From contig NZ_AMZO01000030.1 of the NCBI RefSeq assembly GCF_000331515.1, forward strand, positions 38,657-102,656: 64,000 nt of DNA. Reading direction: 5' to 3'. The stretch's first letter is position 1, and each line of letters opens with the position of its first letter. This document shows positions 1-8,398 of this stretch, in pieces. The stretch is from Photobacterium marinum (GTDB lineage: Bacteria; Pseudomonadota; Gammaproteobacteria; Enterobacterales; Vibrionaceae). The translations under genes were made by a program, and so were the position numbers. Under the pieces are notes generated by a model. The model did no database searches. It was given only the letters and a program-made list of their open reading frames with translations, and had not been told where the DNA came from.

Positions 1-2
1 GC

Positions 3-71
3 CTAGGAGAGCGGGATTATGCCTTGTCCTATTACCGGGATAATTTCGATATGTTTGAAATAGGAGACTGA
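3..71 (+). CDS. C-terminal end of a truncated upstream gene
   Basis: An open frame enters from the left edge and ends at a TGA whose last base is the A of the next gene's ATG (TGATG), so the two genes are translationally coupled. Only about 22 residues are visible, ending in DMFEIGD. That is too short for identification. In other gammaproteobacteria a thymidine/AMP-phosphorylase-type gene often sits before a PRPP-synthetase homologue, and the tail is compatible with that family, but this rests on context only. Confidence 0.45.
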   Translation, partial: LGERDYALSYYRDNFDMFEIGD

Positions 72-994
72 TGATGAGTGAAACATCAACGGAAGCGGTC
101 TTGTTTGCGCTTGAACCACACTCGCTTTTTTACAGTTTATGTAAGAAGTTGGCATTAAACCCTGGATTTCATAGCTTTCGCCGGTTTCCGGATAACGAGT
201 CTTATCTGCGTATCGAGGCATCGGTAAAAGATAAGCATTGTATTATTCTTGCTGACTTATCCCATCCTGACAGCAAATGTCTGCACTTGTTATTTTTAGC
301 AGAAACGCTTCGTGAGCTAGGGGCGGTTTCTGTCGGACTGGTAGCTCCCTATTTATGCTATCTCCGTCAAGATAAGCGTTTTGTGGCCGGAGAAGCTGTA
401 ACCTCACGGATCTTTGCCAGTTTACTGTCGCAGCATGTCGACTGGCTGGTAACCGTTGATCCGCACTTGCACCGCTATCACTCTTTAAATGAGGTGTATT
501 CGATTCCTTGCCGGGTTGTACATGGCGGCTCGTTGCTGGCGACATGGCTGGCAACACAGCAGAATATCTTATTAGTCGGGCCTGATGCTGAAAGTGAGCA
601 ATGGGTAGCTCAGGTTTCAGAGCTGAGCGGTCACCCCTATGTTATTGGTGAAAAACAACGACTGGGAGATAGAGAGGTTGTTGTGACTTTGCCGGATTTG
701 GATGCTCATCAGGGTTGTTCGGTTGTCATTATTGATGATGTGATATCCAGCGGACATACGCTGATTCAATGTATTGAGGCATTGCAAAAGCAGCAGTTTG
801 ATGATGTTTCTTGTGCTGCAATTCATGGCATTTTTGTCGGTGAGGCTGAAGAACGCCTTCAGGAGAGAGGGATTAGGAAGTTGGTAACGACTAACTCGAT
901 TCCTCATCACACAAATGAGATGGATTTGAGTGAGTCGTTGGTGGTTCCCATTTCTGAAAGTCTTGATGAGATAGATGAGCTAAGGAAAAAATAA
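71..994 (+). CDS. Ribose-phosphate pyrophosphokinase (PRPP synthetase) homologue
   Basis: Family role: transfers pyrophosphate from ATP to ribose 5-phosphate to make PRPP for nucleotide, NAD, histidine and tryptophan synthesis. Seen: 307 aa, an N-terminal ligand segment with FRRFPDNESYLRI, a central YLRQDKRFVAGEAVTSR resembling the catalytic and flexible-loop region, DPHLHRY, and the PRPP-binding VVIIDDVISSGHT near residue 220. It is a divergent class, not the housekeeping prs type. It overlaps the preceding gene by one base. If that gene is a nucleoside phosphorylase, the pair could recycle ribose phosphate, which is inference. A strong hairpin follows at about 60 bp. Confidence 0.8.
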   Translation: MMSETSTEAVLFALEPHSLFYSLCKKLALNPGFHSFRRFPDNESYLRIEASVKDKHCIILADLSHPDSKCLHLLFLAETLRELGAVSVGLVAPYLCYLRQDKRFVAGEAVTSRIFASLLSQHVDWLVTVDPHLHRYHSLNEVYSIPCRVVHGGSLLATWLATQQNILLVGPDAESEQWVAQVSELSGHPYVIGEKQRLGDREVVVTLPDLDAHQGCSVVIIDDVISSGHTLIQCIEALQKQQFDDVSCAAIHGIFVGEAEERLQERGIRKLVTTNSIPHHTNEMDLSESLVVPISESLDEIDELRKK

Positions 995-1051
995 TGCCCT
1001 TACCATTATGGAAGATACATGCAGTCCAGCAAAAAATAAGTCAGATGAAGG

Positions 1052-1080
1052 AAGGCCCACAGAGATTGTGGGCCTTGTTT
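1052..1080. terminator. Intrinsic terminator between convergent genes
   Basis: A 10-bp perfect stem (AAGGCCCACA with TGTGGGCCTT, 5-nt loop) is followed by a T-rich stretch on the + strand. It can end the PRPP-synthetase transcript and, read the other way, cheV. Confidence 0.8.
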
Positions 1081-1084
1081 ATAT

Positions 1085-1993
1085 TTAGCTTTCTGTTTCT
1101 AGACTGCTTATTTTCTCAGCGCCTCGAAGCATCGCGTGGATCAGTTCATTAGCTTCAAATTTGGTCAGGGCTTCATGAGCACCAACTTGATGAGCCTGAG
1201 ATACACTGATTTCACTGGAAAGTGAGGTATGCAGGATAATGTAAGCATGATTTAACTTATCGCTATTTTGAACTTCGAATGCCAGCTCGTAACCGTCCAG
1301 CCCTGGCATTTCAATGTCACTGACTAGAATATCAAAAGGTTCCCCCGCATCGGCTGCGTGCTCAAGCATTGTCAGGGCATCACGTCCATTGGTGGCTATA
1401 AAGTAAGGGATACTGATGCTGTCCAGTGCCTGTGACAGCTGACGGCGGGCAACGGCTGAGTCATCGACCAGTAATATTTTTAAGGGTCTTAGAATCTCGC
1501 GCTGGATGTCTGTCAGTACCGGATGCAGGCTGTCAGGTTTATCCGGGTAGACTTTTGATAGCAGCAGTTCAACATCAAGTAATTGTACTTGTTTTTCTTC
1601 TACATTCATTACCCCTGTCACGAAGACATTTTTGCCAAGGCTACTTGGTGGGGCATCAATTTTGTGCCAGTCACACTCAGTAATCTTATCAATGCCACGA
1701 ACTAGGAAACCAACCAGCATTCGGCGGCAGTCTGTGATGATGATGTAGCAGTCTTTTAGCTCTTCTTTACTTAGAGGTGGATAACCGACCGCCTTGGCCA
1801 TATCTATAACTGGAAGCGTATCACCACGTAAAGTCGCGGCTCCCAGAACTGTAGGGTGAGAATGGGGTATAGCAGTAAGGCGTGTATAAGGAACAATTTC
1901 TTTTACTTTCAGTGTACCGATAGCAAATGTTTGTAACGGTGTTAGCCGAAAAAGCAGCATACCCTGAGATTGATTCGTCGCGGATTTGATCAT
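1085..1993 (-). CDS. cheV: Chemotaxis coupling protein CheV (CheW domain plus receiver)
   Basis: Links chemoreceptors to CheA and is thought to tune adaptation through its receiver. Seen: CheW-like domain at about residues 10-155 (GAATLRGDTLPVIDM), then a receiver at about 178-300 with acidic pair VDDS, phosphoacceptor Asp226 in LVSDIEMPG, and Lys278. About 302 aa, normal for the family. The ATG at 1993 was chosen because AGGG lies 7 nt upstream; an in-frame ATG 21 bp earlier has no ribosome-binding site. A methyl-accepting receptor lies about 15 kb away, but no che operon is in the window. Confidence 0.93.
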   Translation of the reverse strand: MIKSATNQSQGMLLFRLTPLQTFAIGTLKVKEIVPYTRLTAIPHSHPTVLGAATLRGDTLPVIDMAKAVGYPPLSKEELKDCYIIITDCRRMLVGFLVRGIDKITECDWHKIDAPPSSLGKNVFVTGVMNVEEKQVQLLDVELLLSKVYPDKPDSLHPVLTDIQREILRPLKILLVDDSAVARRQLSQALDSISIPYFIATNGRDALTMLEHAADAGEPFDILVSDIEMPGLDGYELAFEVQNSDKLNHAYIILHTSLSSEISVSQAHQVGAHEALTKFEANELIHAMLRGAEKISSLETES

Positions 1994-2535
1994 TTTCAAT
2001 CCCTGTTTGCGCATTATGTAGGATTCAGAACTTTACCCTACATAGTAGCTGTTTGAACGGTTAATAGGAAACAGACTTAATGAATTTTAAGAGATTTATT
2101 GATCTGAGTTGGATGTTTTTTGTGTTATTTCGTTCGTTGGGTCATTGCGTTTATTTTATCTTCAAAACTCCTATTTGTTGAAGTCACGCTTAATTTTTAA
2201 AGTAAAAAGATCTATTTGTTAATTTGTATTTTTTATGCCTGACGGGGATTGATTTCGAACTGGATCGGAAAATTGCCGTCTCATGTTACCACTTGGTTAC
2301 ATTTTTACTTGAAGTGTTATTAAAAAGCCTCATTATTTTTCGCTAAACAAAAAAAGATAGGTGATACTAATTTTGCGCTTATTGTAAAGGCTTTCAGAAT
2401 ACCCAGTTCGCAGATATCAAGAAGCTGTTTGGATGATATAACTGGCAATCTTATAAAGCCATATTCGATAAGCAGACATAGGTAACTACAAAAAGTAGTA
2501 CCAGTGGATTTGATAAACGATACGTGGAGTTAGAC
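1994..2535. other. Intergenic region between cheV and chitinase
   Basis: About 540 bp of AT-rich, non-coding sequence between divergent genes, so it must hold both promoters. I see no clear operator, repeat or RNA gene in it. The chitinase leader is long enough for extra regulation, but nothing specific stands out. Confidence 0.5.
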
Positions 2536-4470
2536 ATGCGAAAGGGACTGAACCTAAGCAAAATTGCAGGCGCAGTAGCCGCTACAGTATTAATGGCTGG
2601 AATTTCAGGTACAGCAGTAGCTGCACCAACTCATGATAAGAATGTGATTGGTTATATTACTCAGTGGGAGGCATGGAAGGGCCCTAATGAAGGTTTTACC
2701 GCTAAAGGGGAAGCTAACCACCTGAACGTAAATATGGATATCTACTCTATCCTTAACTTTTCTTTCTTCGGTGTTGCAAAGGATGGTTCACTGCATAGTG
2801 GTGACCTGAGGAACAAAAATATTTATCAGCCTAATGCTGTTCAGGAACCTGGTCCTTTGTTGCATCCGGACATTTATTCCAGTTGGGACCTTCATATTCT
2901 TTGGGGTGAATTGGAATATGTACACCAATTCCCTACGAATGAGCCATGGAACCAAGAACAGTACCTGAAAGTTAAAGAGCAAGGTTTTGTACCACATGGT
3001 AATGGCTGGTTACATGAGCCAACAGGTATCACAGGACAGTTCCCTATTCCTCTGAAAAAAGCTGGTGGTGCACCGGGGCTTATTGATCTTGCACACTCAA
3101 AAGGCGTGAAAGTAATGGCGTCTCTGGGTGGTTGGAGTATGTCGAAGCACTTCCCTGAAATGGCAGCAGATCCGGTTAAGAAAGCGCGTTTCATGGCGGA
3201 TCTCGACAAGCTGATGGCCTTGGGTTTCGATGGTATTGATATTGACTGGGAATATCCAGGCACTGGTGGTATGAACTTCAAGGGTAACCCTGAAGATTAC
3301 GCTAATTTTGAGCAATTGATGGAAGATATCCGTAAGAAGATTGGACCGAACAAGCTTCTTACTGCGGCATTCTCTGCTTCGACTGCAAAATTGGAAGGAT
3401 TTAACTGGTCTCGCTTGTCTACCAGTATGGATTACTTCAACATGATGACTTACGATCTCAATGGTGGTTGGTCTAATGTTGCTGGCCACAACGCGCCGCT
3501 ATATCCATACCCAGAAGAAGAATATGCCGGTTTGAATCTGGATCATCTGCGCAACTGGATGGCAGCAAAAGGTATTCCTTCCAATAAGATTAACTTCGGT
3601 GCGGCGTTCTATGGCCGTGGTGTCCAGACAACAGAAGCACAGGCTTATGTTGGTGCACCAACGGATAAACGCACAGTGAACTTTAGCGTGGATGGTCCGA
3701 CAGAGTCAGCGGTTGACTTGGACAATTGGAAAGTATTTGAAGGCCAGCCTAACTATAACTACATCGTTAAAACTCCGGGCTGGGAACATAAATGGGATGC
3801 GAACGCAGAAGTCCCATATGCTGTTAAAGGTAAGTACTTCCTGAGCTATGATGATGTTCCGTCTATCGAGAAAAAAGCCCAGTACATTGTCGATAATAAC
3901 CTTGGTGGTGTGATTGTATGGCAGGTTCACGGCGATATTAAATGTGAAGGTTCAATTGTCAGCCGAGGCCGTATGCTAAAAGAGTGTACTAAATTAAGTT
4001 CACCACTGGCTGAAGCGATTGATCGTGTATTCACTACCGGTGGTGGTACAGCTCCTAATCATGCGCCAGTTCTGACTGTACCTGCCGCTCAGTCGGCTCA
4101 GCCAGGGCAGGCTATAAGCTTCACTGTTTCTGCAACTGATGCTGATGCTGGTGATAAGTTGTCCTTTAGCGTTACAAATGCAACTGTTGTTGATAACGGT
4201 GATGGCAGTGCAACGGTAACTTATAAAGCGCCAAACACTACTACAAGCCTGAAAGAAGTCGTGACCATTACGGTAACCGACGGCAGTAAGAGTGTGACAA
4301 AAGATGTTGTTGTAAATGTGGATGTTGCCGGCACTGGTGAAACTACTTGGGATGCAGGTAAGGTTTATGTTGGTGGTGATATTGTTGTTTACAACGGTGT
4401 GAAATATAAGGCTAAGTGGTGGACAAAAGGTGATAAGCCTGGACAAAGTGATGTTTGGCAAAAAATCTGA
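2536..4470 (+). CDS. Secreted GH18 chitinase with C-terminal chitin-binding module
   Basis: Hydrolyses beta-1,4 bonds in chitin outside the cell. Start: ATG at 2536, with GGAG 6 nt upstream; an in-frame GTG 12 bp earlier overlaps that site and is less likely. Domains: signal peptide 1-30 (cleavage near AVA-APT); GH18 barrel about 33-495 with SLGGWS and the catalytic DGIDIDWEYP, whose Glu239 is the predicted acid; a cadherin/PKD-like spacer about 510-600 (DADAGDKLSF); and a C-terminal CBM5/12-like module of about 40 aa rich in Trp and Tyr. 644 aa, a usual length for Vibrionaceae chitinases. It stands alone in its transcription unit and ends at a strong terminator. No chitin regulator or chitoporin gene is nearby. 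Confidence 0.93.
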   Translation: MRKGLNLSKIAGAVAATVLMAGISGTAVAAPTHDKNVIGYITQWEAWKGPNEGFTAKGEANHLNVNMDIYSILNFSFFGVAKDGSLHSGDLRNKNIYQPNAVQEPGPLLHPDIYSSWDLHILWGELEYVHQFPTNEPWNQEQYLKVKEQGFVPHGNGWLHEPTGITGQFPIPLKKAGGAPGLIDLAHSKGVKVMASLGGWSMSKHFPEMAADPVKKARFMADLDKLMALGFDGIDIDWEYPGTGGMNFKGNPEDYANFEQLMEDIRKKIGPNKLLTAAFSASTAKLEGFNWSRLSTSMDYFNMMTYDLNGGWSNVAGHNAPLYPYPEEEYAGLNLDHLRNWMAAKGIPSNKINFGAAFYGRGVQTTEAQAYVGAPTDKRTVNFSVDGPTESAVDLDNWKVFEGQPNYNYIVKTPGWEHKWDANAEVPYAVKGKYFLSYDDVPSIEKKAQYIVDNNLGGVIVWQVHGDIKCEGSIVSRGRMLKECTKLSSPLAEAIDRVFTTGGGTAPNHAPVLTVPAAQSAQPGQAISFTVSATDADAGDKLSFSVTNATVVDNGDGSATVTYKAPNTTTSLKEVVTITVTDGSKSVTKDVVVNVDVAGTGETTWDAGKVYVGGDIVVYNGVKYKAKWWTKGDKPGQSDVWQKI

Positions 4471-4498
4471 TTCCCTGCTTAACTTTGAATAGCAGTTT

Positions 4499-4530
4499 AC
4501 AGCCCTGATTTTTCAGGGCTGTTTTTGTTT
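4499..4530 (+). terminator. Intrinsic terminator of the chitinase gene
   Basis: A 10-bp stem (ACAGCCCTGA with TCAGGGCTGT) is followed directly by GTTTTTGTTT, about 30 bp after the chitinase stop codon. Confidence 0.9.
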
Positions 4531-4740
4531 AAAGCTTTAGAAAGGGAGGGGCACATAGCAAATGGAATATGCTTTGTCAGCCGGGTGAAATGGGAAGAAT
4601 TCTGATATAACACACGTGATTGTAATAGTTATTAATTATCCTGAACTATATAAACCAGCTTAAGCATAGGAAAATACCCATGTAAGCACTATAGTTAATA
4701 AGGTAGTTGGTTATTTGGATACTTTCTGAGGTGGGCGAAT

Positions 4741-4923
4741 ATGGAACTACGTAATAAATCAGGAGAAATAGCTAAACTTGCGGATAACCTGACCATAAAA
4801 GAGATCGTGGAAATGGGTTTCTCATTAGATATCTGTGACGAAAGTTATGATCCTAATGAACATTGGACAGTGACTGGTAAGACTCCTAAGGGTAAAGAAG
4901 AAAAAGATTACCCATCAAGCTGA
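4741..4923 (+). CDS. Small hypothetical protein, 60 aa
   Basis: Not recognised. Seen: a charged, soluble 60-aa product with no membrane segment or signal peptide, and a helix-like centre (LTIKEIVEMGFSLDICDES). Support for being real: a GAGGTG ribosome-binding site 8 nt before the ATG, its own terminator just downstream, and about 270 bp free of other genes upstream. It could be a Vibrionaceae-restricted small protein. No function can be given. Confidence 0.5.
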   Translation: MELRNKSGEIAKLADNLTIKEIVEMGFSLDICDESYDPNEHWTVTGKTPKGKEEKDYPSS

Positions 4924-4951
4924 GATTAAGTGGTACAGTTTCTAGAGCAGG

Positions 4952-4976
4952 AGCCGGCAATGACCGGCTTTTGTTT
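4952..4976 (+). terminator. Intrinsic terminator after small ORF
   Basis: Stem AGCCGG/CCGGCT with a 6-nt loop, followed by TTTTGTTTT. It supports transcription of the 60-aa ORF. Confidence 0.75.
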
Positions 4977-5039
4977 TGGCAACTTCAACACGGTCTTAGC
5001 TTATATGTGATTGAAATTTAAGCGCTTGGCTGAGGATTT

Positions 5040-5055
5040 TGTGAGTTGCATCACA
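5040..5055. promoter_or_regulatory. Consensus-quality CRP-cAMP site upstream of tRNA-Gly
   Basis: TGTGAGTTGCATCACA matches the CRP consensus TGTGA-N6-TCACA at all ten fixed positions. It is 94 bp upstream of the mature tRNA-Gly 5' end, and no other gene starts nearby on either strand. Binding is predicted from sequence only. Confidence 0.6.
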
Positions 5056-5149
5056 TTCGAGAAAACAGTACTTTATTTTGCTGTCGGATATGACATTATG
5101 AACTTATTCGATGCACATCACGTTAGTTTTTAACTGACGCATCCAGAAA

Positions 5150-5224
<75 letters not shown>

Positions 5225-5239
5225 AGAATTCTTCGCGAA

Positions 5240-5267
5240 AAGCCCACACTCAGGTGTGGGCTTTTTT
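5240..5267 (+). terminator. Intrinsic terminator of tRNA-Gly
   Basis: Stem GCCCACAC/GTGTGGGC with TCAG loop, flanked by A and T runs (CTTTTTTG on the + strand). Confidence 0.92.
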
Positions 5268-5366
5268 GTATGCAGAGAAAAATAAAGTAACGAGATTGCT
5301 TAACTTGAAACAATACAATCTACTTTATTGTTATTGAGCTATCATTCGAAATCTGAATCTAATAAC

Positions 5367-5434
5367 TTAGTCCAGATATAATCTGACAGTTACCAAAAGA
5401 TAAATGGGTAACTGTTAGCTCAAATCTGGACTAA
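5367..5434. repeat. Bipartite 68-bp inverted repeat
   Basis: Outer arms TTAGTCCAGAT (5367-5377) and ATCTGGACTAA (5424-5434) are perfect complements. Inner arms ACAGTTACC (5386-5394) and GGTAACTGT (5407-5415) are also perfect. They are separated by an internal loop of 8 nt on each side and a 12-nt apical loop. No T run follows on either strand, so it is not a standard terminator. It lies 26 bp beyond the stop of the yidA-like gene and could be a REP-like palindromic unit or an mRNA 3'-stabilising hairpin. Confidence 0.7.
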
Positions 5435-5460
5435 TACATTTCAATAATAAATATTAAAAG

Positions 5461-6270
5461 TTAATTATTCAGGATAAAGGTTTCAATTACCTGAGCCACA
5501 CCATCATCATCGTTAGTAGCCGTGATGTGGTCAGCAAGCGCTTTGGTATCGTCGGTTGCGTTACCCATCGCTACGCCAAGACCTGCGTATTTCAGCATGT
5601 GGTGATCATTACCGGCATCACCCATGCAGATCACTTCGCTGGCATCAATGTTCAGATGTTCGGCCAGTTTTGCAACACCTGCACCTTTGTTGCTGTTAGG
5701 GTTCATTAGCTCAAGGAAGAATGGTGCACTTTGTACAATGGTGTACTGCTCATAAAGCGAAGCCGGAAGTTTTTCAATGGCTGCGGATAGAATTTCCGGA
5801 TCAGCAACCATCATCACTTTGATGATTTCTTCATTGCAGTCCAGTTCTGCGAAGTCGATTTCAGTTACCGGAACACCGTTAATGGTTGACTCGTGTTGAG
5901 TGTAGGTGTTGTTCTCTGGCGTGATCAGGCCGCGCGTCGGAGAGAAAGCGTGTACATAAGCACCTAAATCACGCCCCAGGCTGGCGATATTTTTTGCATC
6001 ACTACCCAGCATGATTTGTCTGTGAATGATTTCTTTGCTTTCAACTCGCTGTACTAGTGAAGCATTGTAGCTCAGTGCGTAATCTTCATTGCTGGTCATG
6101 CCCAGTTCAGAGAGATAATTTGTAAGACCTTCTAGAGGACGTCCTGAAGCCAGTACGACCTGAACACCTTTTTCTCGTGCCTGTTTGATTGCCTGCTTGG
6201 TACGTTCAGAAATTTCTTTCTGCGAGTTTAGCAGGGTGCCATCCATATCAAGTGCAACCAGTTTGTACAT
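5461..6270 (-). CDS. yidA: Cof-type HAD sugar phosphatase, YidA-like
   Basis: A Mg-dependent cytosolic phosphatase; YidA-type enzymes act on sugar phosphates. Seen: 269 aa, the YidA length. HAD motif I ALDMDGTLL at residues 6-14, motif II ASGRP, a type IIB cap, a conserved Lys in SNKGAGV, and motif III/IV GDAGNDHHML. Start: the ATG at 6270, because homology begins there. The frame stays open for 75 codons upstream but has no homology and runs through a terminator hairpin at 6392-6412. Ribosome-binding site is weak (GGAT). Monocistronic. Confidence 0.9.
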   Translation of the reverse strand: MYKLVALDMDGTLLNSQKEISERTKQAIKQAREKGVQVVLASGRPLEGLTNYLSELGMTSNEDYALSYNASLVQRVESKEIIHRQIMLGSDAKNIASLGRDLGAYVHAFSPTRGLITPENNTYTQHESTINGVPVTEIDFAELDCNEEIIKVMMVADPEILSAAIEKLPASLYEQYTIVQSAPFFLELMNPNSNKGAGVAKLAEHLNIDASEVICMGDAGNDHHMLKYAGLGVAMGNATDDTKALADHITATNDDDGVAQVIETFILNN

Positions 6271-6385
6271 GTTGTGTATCCGCATCCATAAAATTTTAGA
6301 ACGCGCATAATACTCAATTTTTGTGACCAGCTCGACATCGAATAATGACGAAACTGTGATCATCTGTGGTTGATTTGATTTCAGA

Positions 6386-6500
6386 TAAAAAAGCAGCTCG
6401 TGAAGAGCTGCTAAATAGGAGGGAGTGGCGGATAAAAGTAGTAACTTGAATTCGGGATAAGAATCCTGTGAACTAAAAGTTTGTTCAGTGAGCAACTTTT
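6386..6500 (-). ncRNA. Candidate small RNA or yidA leader attenuator
   Basis: On the - strand, the perfect 8-bp hairpin AGCAGCTC-(5 nt)-GAGCTGCT (6392-6412) is followed by TTTTTT, a textbook intrinsic terminator. It lies 116 nt before the yidA ATG, and no - strand gene exists between it and the divergent aspartoacylase gene. Just 5' of the hairpin is an unstructured pyrimidine stretch containing CCCTCCT, complementary to a Shine-Dalgarno sequence, as in several Hfq-dependent sRNAs. The 3' end is well defined. The 5' end is a guess, since I could not fix a promoter. It could instead attenuate yidA. Confidence 0.4.
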
Positions 6501-6635
6501 TCGACGTAAGAAGGACTAATCACAATTAGAAAATAGTGAAAGACCTGTTGGATTAATGCTGGCAAATTACTAATAAAGCTGGTATTCATTTTAGTCTGTT
6601 AGAGTGAATAAATATGTAGAGTGAGAGCCTGAGCA

Positions 6636-7532
6636 GTGAATACAAGGAAAGGTAATATCAACTCCGTTGCGATCGTCGGCGGAACCCATGGTAATGAATT
6701 CAGTGGCATCTACCTGTTGCGTAAATGGCAGCAATTACCAGATGCTATTTCCCGTTCATCTTTTTCTGTAGAGACCGTATTTGCCAACCCGAAAGCCTTT
6801 GATGAGAACAAACGCTACCTGGATTGTGACCTGAACCGTCAGTTCGGCTTTGAAGATCTTAACAATACAGAACTGGCGAATTACGAGCAGAGCCGAGCTA
6901 AAGCGATCAACTACCAGCTTGGCCCGAAAGGTGATGCTAAAACAGACTTTATCATCGATTTGCATAACACCACCAGTAACATGGGACCGTCACTTATTCT
7001 GCTACAAAGTGATGCTTTCAACCGTAAAATGGCCGCTTATGTTAAATCTAAAATGCCGGATGCTGTGGTTGTATTGGAAGATCAGGTTTCAGTTGAAGAG
7101 CATTATTTCCTCAGTTCGATTTCAGCACAGGGTGTGATTGTTGAAGTAGGCCCTCAGCCACAGTCAGTGATCCGTCAGGATGTTCTTGATTGGATGGAAG
7201 AAATGACGGGGCATATTCTGGACTATATCGATCTGCACAATACGGATAAATTGCCTGAACTACCGAAAAGTTTTGAGGCCTTTAAATACATCGAAACTTT
7301 GAAGTTACCGGAAGATGAACAGGGAGAGCGAATCGGTATGGTTCACCGCAATGTACAGGATGCCGATTTCAAACCGTTGTGTCCGGGGAACCCGATTTTT
7401 ACTCTGTTTGATGGAAGCGTTATCTGTTGGGAAGGCGACTATGAAGCCTATCCGCACTTCATCAATGAAGCGGCTTACTATGATAATAACCTCGCAATGT
7501 CACTTGCTAAAAAGGTGACAGTTGAAGTTTAA
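6636..7532 (+). CDS. Aspartoacylase-type zinc aminoacylase
   Basis: Family role: zinc hydrolase splitting N-acyl-aspartate (or related acyl-amino acids) into carboxylate and amino acid. Seen: 298 aa; zinc motif GGTHGNE at residues 15-21, substrate-binding YLDCDLNRQF, and a DLHNTTSNMG segment that matches vertebrate aspartoacylase (ASPA) better than bacterial AstE, plus a late Glu in VIVEVGPQ. The start is a GTG at 6636; no in-frame ATG precedes GGTHGNE, and the ribosome-binding site is weak. It is alone, without arginine-succinyltransferase (ast) genes, which argues against AstE. A clear terminator follows. Confidence 0.87.
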   Translation: MNTRKGNINSVAIVGGTHGNEFSGIYLLRKWQQLPDAISRSSFSVETVFANPKAFDENKRYLDCDLNRQFGFEDLNNTELANYEQSRAKAINYQLGPKGDAKTDFIIDLHNTTSNMGPSLILLQSDAFNRKMAAYVKSKMPDAVVVLEDQVSVEEHYFLSSISAQGVIVEVGPQPQSVIRQDVLDWMEEMTGHILDYIDLHNTDKLPELPKSFEAFKYIETLKLPEDEQGERIGMVHRNVQDADFKPLCPGNPIFTLFDGSVICWEGDYEAYPHFINEAAYYDNNLAMSLAKKVTVEV

Positions 7533-7560
7533 AATTGAGTGATTTTTCGTGAAATTCAAA

Positions 7561-7594
7561 ATAGCGCCGGAGTGAAAATTCCGGCGCTATTTTA
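7561..7594 (+). terminator. Intrinsic terminator of aspartoacylase gene
   Basis: An 11-bp perfect stem (ATAGCGCCGGA with TCCGGCGCTAT), an 8-nt A-rich loop and a following TTTTAT. Confidence 0.85.
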
Positions 7595-7651
7595 TATCGG
7601 TCAGAATAAAGTTCGTCAGCGAATTTACTTCTCGCTTGAGGTTTCTGATCT

Positions 7652-8386
7652 TCATTGAGATAAATCCAGGTGACGCTGTTTGATGAAATTCACGATCCAT
7701 TGAGTAACAGTTAAGTGATCGGTTTTGCTATCCAGTGAAGCTTGTGCTGAATCGCGCTCCTGTTCACTGAATCGGTTCTTCAAGCATTGAATGAGATCAT
7801 ACGTGTATGCTGGGGTGAATTCCGGGTGCCCCTGAATACCGAGAAAATGATCGCCGACCTGAATCATCGCATAGGGGCAGTATTCGCTGCTGGCCAGCAC
7901 AAGCGTCTCTGGTGGCAGTTCTGCTATCTGATCATTGTGGCTGACTATCAGGGAATACGTTTCCACATCATCAGTTATCCAGCTATGACGGCGGGTTTCC
8001 TCTTGATTGAGTGCCACGGATTTAACACCAATAGCCCATCCGTTAAATGAAGGATAAACTTCCCCACCAAGTGATCTGGCGATCATCTGATGACCAAAGC
8101 AAATCCCGATATAAGGAATTTGCTGGTGATAGAGCTGGTGGATGAATGCTTCGAAAACACCTATCCACCTTGCTGCATCATTCACACTATAGCGACTGCC
8201 AGAAGTGATATAGGCATCGCATTCATCTAAAGTCTCCGGGTACTGGCCATCAATGACGCGGTAGAAATTGAGCAGCATAGTCGGATCAACCGGCTTGAAC
8301 AGCTCGTTGAACATTTGCGGATAGTTGCCATGCTTTTCTTGTAACTCGGGTCGTACGTCGTCACATAGCAGAACACCCAAAACCAT
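7652..8386 (-). CDS. Stand-alone class I glutamine amidotransferase-like protein
   Basis: Seen: about 244 aa with the GATase triad: nucleophile Cys in GICFGHQM, then GHPEF supplying the His and Glu. It lacks any synthetase domain, like the COG0518 GMP-synthase-like amidotransferases of unknown substrate. It may hydrolyse a gamma-glutamyl or amide bond rather than feed a partner. Start: ATG at 8386, with GGAG 5 nt upstream; the GTG two codons earlier overlaps that site. Its ribosome-binding site lies almost against the stop codon of the alcohol dehydrogenase gene, so the two form an operon. Confidence 0.85.
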   Translation of the reverse strand: MVLGVLLCDDVRPELQEKHGNYPQMFNELFKPVDPTMLLNFYRVIDGQYPETLDECDAYITSGSRYSVNDAARWIGVFEAFIHQLYHQQIPYIGICFGHQMIARSLGGEVYPSFNGWAIGVKSVALNQEETRRHSWITDDVETYSLIVSHNDQIAELPPETLVLASSEYCPYAMIQVGDHFLGIQGHPEFTPAYTYDLIQCLKNRFSEQERDSAQASLDSKTDHLTVTQWIVNFIKQRHLDLSQ

Positions 8387-8398
8387 ATTCACTCCACC

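Noticed and set aside
6271..6495. N-terminal extension of the yidA-like gene
   Set aside because: The frame is open but runs through a terminator hairpin, has no ribosome-binding site and lies outside YidA homology.
6636..7532. AstE (succinylglutamate desuccinylase)
   Set aside because: DLHNTTSNMG and YLDCDLNRQF match aspartoacylase better, and no ast genes are near.
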